Source: Plakobranchus ocellatus
Lineage: Eukaryota; Mollusca; Gastropoda; Plakobranchidae
DNA: 47,172 nt
Direction: 5' to 3'
NCBI GenBank assembly: GCA_019648995.1
Contig: BLXT01004146.1
Span: 233,037 to 280,208 of the forward strand
Part shown: one piece after another, positions 46,073 to 47,172 of the stretch
Layout of the letters: every line of letters starts with the position of its first letter
How positions within the stretch are numbered: the first letter of the stretch is position 1
Notes under the pieces: model-generated
Seen by the model: only the letters and a program-made list of their open reading frames with translations
Told to the model about the DNA's origin: nothing
Database searches by the model: none
Translations under genes and position numbers: made by a program

Positions 46073-47077
46073 ATGGATACCGTGGTTCAATGGAACATTC
46101 GCGGTTTTAGGAGCAATTTTGAAGAACTGAAGCTACTGCTGAATCGATCGCAGTCGGCTGTTGTGGCCCTGCAGGAATGCAGGCTTGGGGAGGGCCAGGT
46201 GCCACCCCGGGGTTACACTCTGCTTCTTCCGCAGGGTGGGTCTTCCGGGGGCGAGGCGGCCCTCCTCATCAGAAACGGAACCCGTTTTTCGGAAATTGAT
46301 TTGAGAACTGGCCTGCATGCTGCAGCCGCCACAATTAGCCTGGAAAAGACCCTAACCGTTTGCTCTCTATACCTGCCTCCCAATTCCCAAGTTTCGAAAC
46401 TTTCTCTGGCTGAGCTCTTTGAGCAGCTTCCGAAGCCCTTTCTCGTGCCGGGAGACTTCAACGCGCAATCTCCTGCGTGGGGGGACTCCCGCCGGGATGG
46501 GCGGGGGAGGATGCTCGAAGAGTTCACAGATGAAAATGACTTTATCATTCTAAATTCTGGAGAGCAAACTTTTGTTCATTCGGCATATCATTCGACCTCA
46601 GCGATTGATTTGGCAGTGGCTTCACCCTCCATTGCCGCCGAATGTTCCTGGGCTGCCCACAGTGATCTGTGCGGCAGCGATCACTTTCCAATATTTTTAA
46701 CCTTTACGTCTAATTTTAGTAGCAATGTAAATACAACTAGTTTTAATTTTAAAAAAGCCGATTGGAACCGTTTCGGAGAGCTATGCAAACTGTCTTTGGA
46801 CGACTCTGTGGCCGACATCGAGCAGTTTACTTCAAAGCTACTCGATGCGGCCAGGTCGTCCATACACTTTCATAAGGGGACGAAAAATAAAACCCGTGTC
46901 CCCTGGTTTACCCAGGAATGTAGGCAGGCTCTTCGGGAAAGGAAAAAGGCTCAAAGGAAGTATTTTAAAACGCCTTCTTTTGAAAATTTTGTAAATTTTA
47001 AGAAACAAAAAGCCAAGGCTAAATTTGTCATTAAAAATTCCAAGAAACAGTCTTGGAAGTCATATGTATCTTCTTGA
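46073..47077 (+). pseudogene. LINE ORF2 endonuclease part (partial)
   Basis: The ATG at 46073 is 9 bases after the ORF1 stop, in the same frame. APE endonuclease blocks are all present: VQWNIRGF, ALQECRLG, PGDFNAQSPAWG, SAIDLAVASP and GSDHFPIFL. A Lys-rich linker follows. The frame ends at TGA (47075-47077), but the next frame continues as LEIPIPSKTVWKKIRKIKGK to the window edge, so this is a frameshift and not the true end. Confidence 0.88.
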
Positions 47078-47172
47078 AATTCCAATTCCCTCTAAAACTG
47101 TTTGGAAGAAAATAAGAAAAATAAAAGGCAAAAATTTTACCCCTTCTTGTCATCTTAAAAAAGACGGCCAGA

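Larger units (their letters stand above)
45297..47172 (+). mobile_element. 5'-truncated I/Jockey-type LINE, running off the right edge
   Basis: Homology begins within ORF1 at the first zinc knuckle (about 45297) and continues through ORF1, a 9-base spacer and ORF2 to the window end. It is GC-rich against an AT-rich background. One frameshift lies in ORF1 near 45490 and one in ORF2 near 47074. The clade (I/Nimb or Jockey) is judged from the endonuclease style only; the RT is outside the window. The 3' end and target duplication cannot be seen. Confidence 0.88.

Overview
This is animal (metazoan) nuclear DNA: AT-rich, intron-dense, full of microsatellites and transposon remains, and with no bacterial-type operons. 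The two recognisable host genes have ordinary GT-AG introns and clear vertebrate homologues. A Ty3/gypsy fossil that looks Gmr1-like, an RTE LINE, an I/Jockey-type LINE, a mariner, (GA)n tracts and frequent TAGATCTA / AGGCCT palindromes fit a marine invertebrate, most likely a lophotrochozoan such as a gastropod mollusc. That placement is inference.

Layout. Left third (1759-10814, minus strand): the N-terminal 316 codons, in ten exons, of a divergent integrin beta subunit (signal peptide, PSI, start of the hybrid domain, first part of the beta-I domain). The gene runs off the left edge. Several cation-binding residues of the beta-I domain are replaced. Its introns hold a MITE, a tRNA-derived SINE and small tandem duplications. 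Middle (about 10.8-19.5 kb): intergenic DNA with a broken Ty3/gypsy fossil (minus, about 14.9-16.7 kb), a 20-N assembly gap in poly-T, and one orphan minus-strand coding exon (17890-17986) from a gene I cannot name. Right half (19569-42014, plus strand): a complete ALDH7A1 (antiquitin, alpha-aminoadipic semialdehyde dehydrogenase). I placed all 19 coding exons. They join without a frame break into 539 codons, the same length as the human protein, with E296, C330, N195, E427 and the internal Met29 at the human positions.

ALDH7A1 introns hold the mobile elements: a near-complete 3.4-kb RTE/BovB-type LINE in intron 15 (antisense, 11-bp perfect target duplication, one frameshift), a near-complete mariner in intron 18 (sense, two in-frame stops), a 30-bp minisatellite with a three-unit higher-order pattern in intron 12, a 69-bp triplication in intron 15, and a 36-bp duplication of the exon-5 splice acceptor. 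The far right end (from about 45.3 kb) is a 5'-truncated I/Jockey-type LINE that runs out of the window.

The most striking observation is that the first 190 nt of the RTE LINE (minus strand, 35662-35473) can be folded as an HDV-like self-cleaving ribozyme. Its predicted cleavage point falls exactly at the element boundary given independently by the target-site duplication. The other strong observations are the eroded metal sites of the integrin and the in-frame duplicated splice acceptor of ALDH7A1.
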